DNA of 6,513 nt from CAZAKO01 sp964546145 (GTDB taxonomy: Bacteria; Fidelibacterota; UBA2242), in the NCBI GenBank assembly GCA_964546145.1, contig CAZJIU010000101.1:1-6513 (forward strand). Direction: 5' to 3'. A program made the position numbers and the translations under genes. Positions 6,271-6,513 of this stretch are shown piece by piece. A model generated the notes under the pieces. It saw only the letters and a list, made by a program, of their open reading frames with translations. It ran no database searches and had not been told where the DNA came from. The first letter of the stretch is position 1; each line of letters begins with the position of its first letter.

Positions 6271-6513
6271 GCAGAAAATTGAAAATATTAATTATTGGCT
6301 CAACTCCTTCTCCCTTCGTTCAGGATGATATTAATATCTTTGATAAGATTGGCAGAGTTACATCAATTTATAGTAGTGGTTTTGGAAAAGATATGGTAAA
6401 AACCATCCGGGTTATTTTTAGGAGTATCTATGAGACTCTCCGATGTCAGTTAATAGTGACCTGGTTCGCCGACTATCATTCAACATTGCCAGCTATTATT
6501 TCCCGACTTTTGA
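6267..6513 (+). CDS. Glycosyltransferase, GT4-like, N-terminal part (runs off the window)
   Basis: The frame from ATG 6267 stays open to the window edge, giving 82 complete codons. The product begins MSRKLKILIIGSTPSPFVQ, a short basic start, a hydrophobic beta-strand and a Gly/Ser/Pro loop typical of the acceptor-side Rossmann domain of GT-B enzymes. QDDINIFDKIGRVTSIY (19-35) follows, then a helix that may contact the membrane, and LIVTWFADYHSTLPAIISRL (about 62-81). The strand ending in WFADYHS resembles GT4-family proteins of polysaccharide loci, where the segment just before it usually reads 'D-x-I-x-x-W'. The donor-binding half lies beyond the window, so sugar specificity cannot be judged. 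The ATG overlaps the GT2 stop as ATGA and has an AAAGGA ribosome binding site. The gene probably continues the same transcription unit. Confidence 0.75.
   Translation, partial: MSRKLKILIIGSTPSPFVQDDINIFDKIGRVTSIYSSGFGKDMVKTIRVIFRSIYETLRCQLIVTWFADYHSTLPAIISRLL

Noticed and set aside
1..6513. tRNA or rRNA genes, CRISPR arrays, insertion sequences, attachment sites or transposase remnants
   Set aside because: I looked for repeated units, transposase motifs, terminal inverted repeats and tRNA-like cloverleaf sequences by eye and found none; all gaps are under 300 bases.

Overview
The window is a stretch of a bacterial surface-polysaccharide locus (O-antigen, capsule or exopolysaccharide type). 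Every supported gene is on the + strand, and both ends cut through glycosyltransferase genes. Nothing in the sequence fixes the phylum. Base composition is moderate by eye: asnB is clearly richer in G+C than the two genes after it. Recognisable Shine-Dalgarno sequences (AGAAGGA, AAAGGA, GGAG) argue mildly against a typical member of the Bacteroidota. The polymer-locus gene content would fit a Gram-negative bacterium, possibly uncultured, but that is inference.

Layout. 1-378 is the 3' end of a GT4-type glycosyltransferase. 379-588 is a 210-bp gap with a TATAAT box and a good ribosome binding site ahead of a TTG start. 589-3178 is a tight three-gene cassette: a Gfo/Idh/MocA sugar dehydrogenase, a left-handed beta-helix N-acyltransferase and a DegT/DnrJ/EryC1/StrS PLP aminotransferase. 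They are separated by 2 and 14 bp. After a 101-bp AT-rich gap comes a full-length AsnB-type glutamine amidotransferase (3280-5214). It is followed 24 bp later by a GT2 glycosyltransferase (about 5239-6270). A GT4 glycosyltransferase (6267 to the window edge) overlaps the GT2 gene by 4 nt.

How the genes fit together. The dehydrogenase, aminotransferase and acetyltransferase match the WbpB/WbpE/WbpD (WlbA/WlbC/WlbB) logic: oxidise C3 of a UDP-HexNAc(A), transaminate it, then N-acetylate it. The expected product is a UDP-2,3-diacetamido-2,3-dideoxy sugar, probably a uronic acid. The AsnB-like protein could then amidate the C6 carboxylate to a uronamide. The three glycosyltransferases would assemble the repeat unit. 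No UDP-sugar 6-dehydrogenase, C2-epimerase, flippase or polymerase is visible here, so the uronic-acid identity is inferred.

Points most worth a second look. (1) The GT2 gene has an intact N-terminal catalytic region with no ATG, GTG or TTG in frame, and probably starts at ATT 5239 behind a GGAG. (2) The AsnB-like protein has Leu356 where E. coli AsnB has its catalytic glutamate (Glu348), and an unusual acceptor-side segment. (3) A glycosyltransferase start at 6267 is easily missed because the frame runs off the window.
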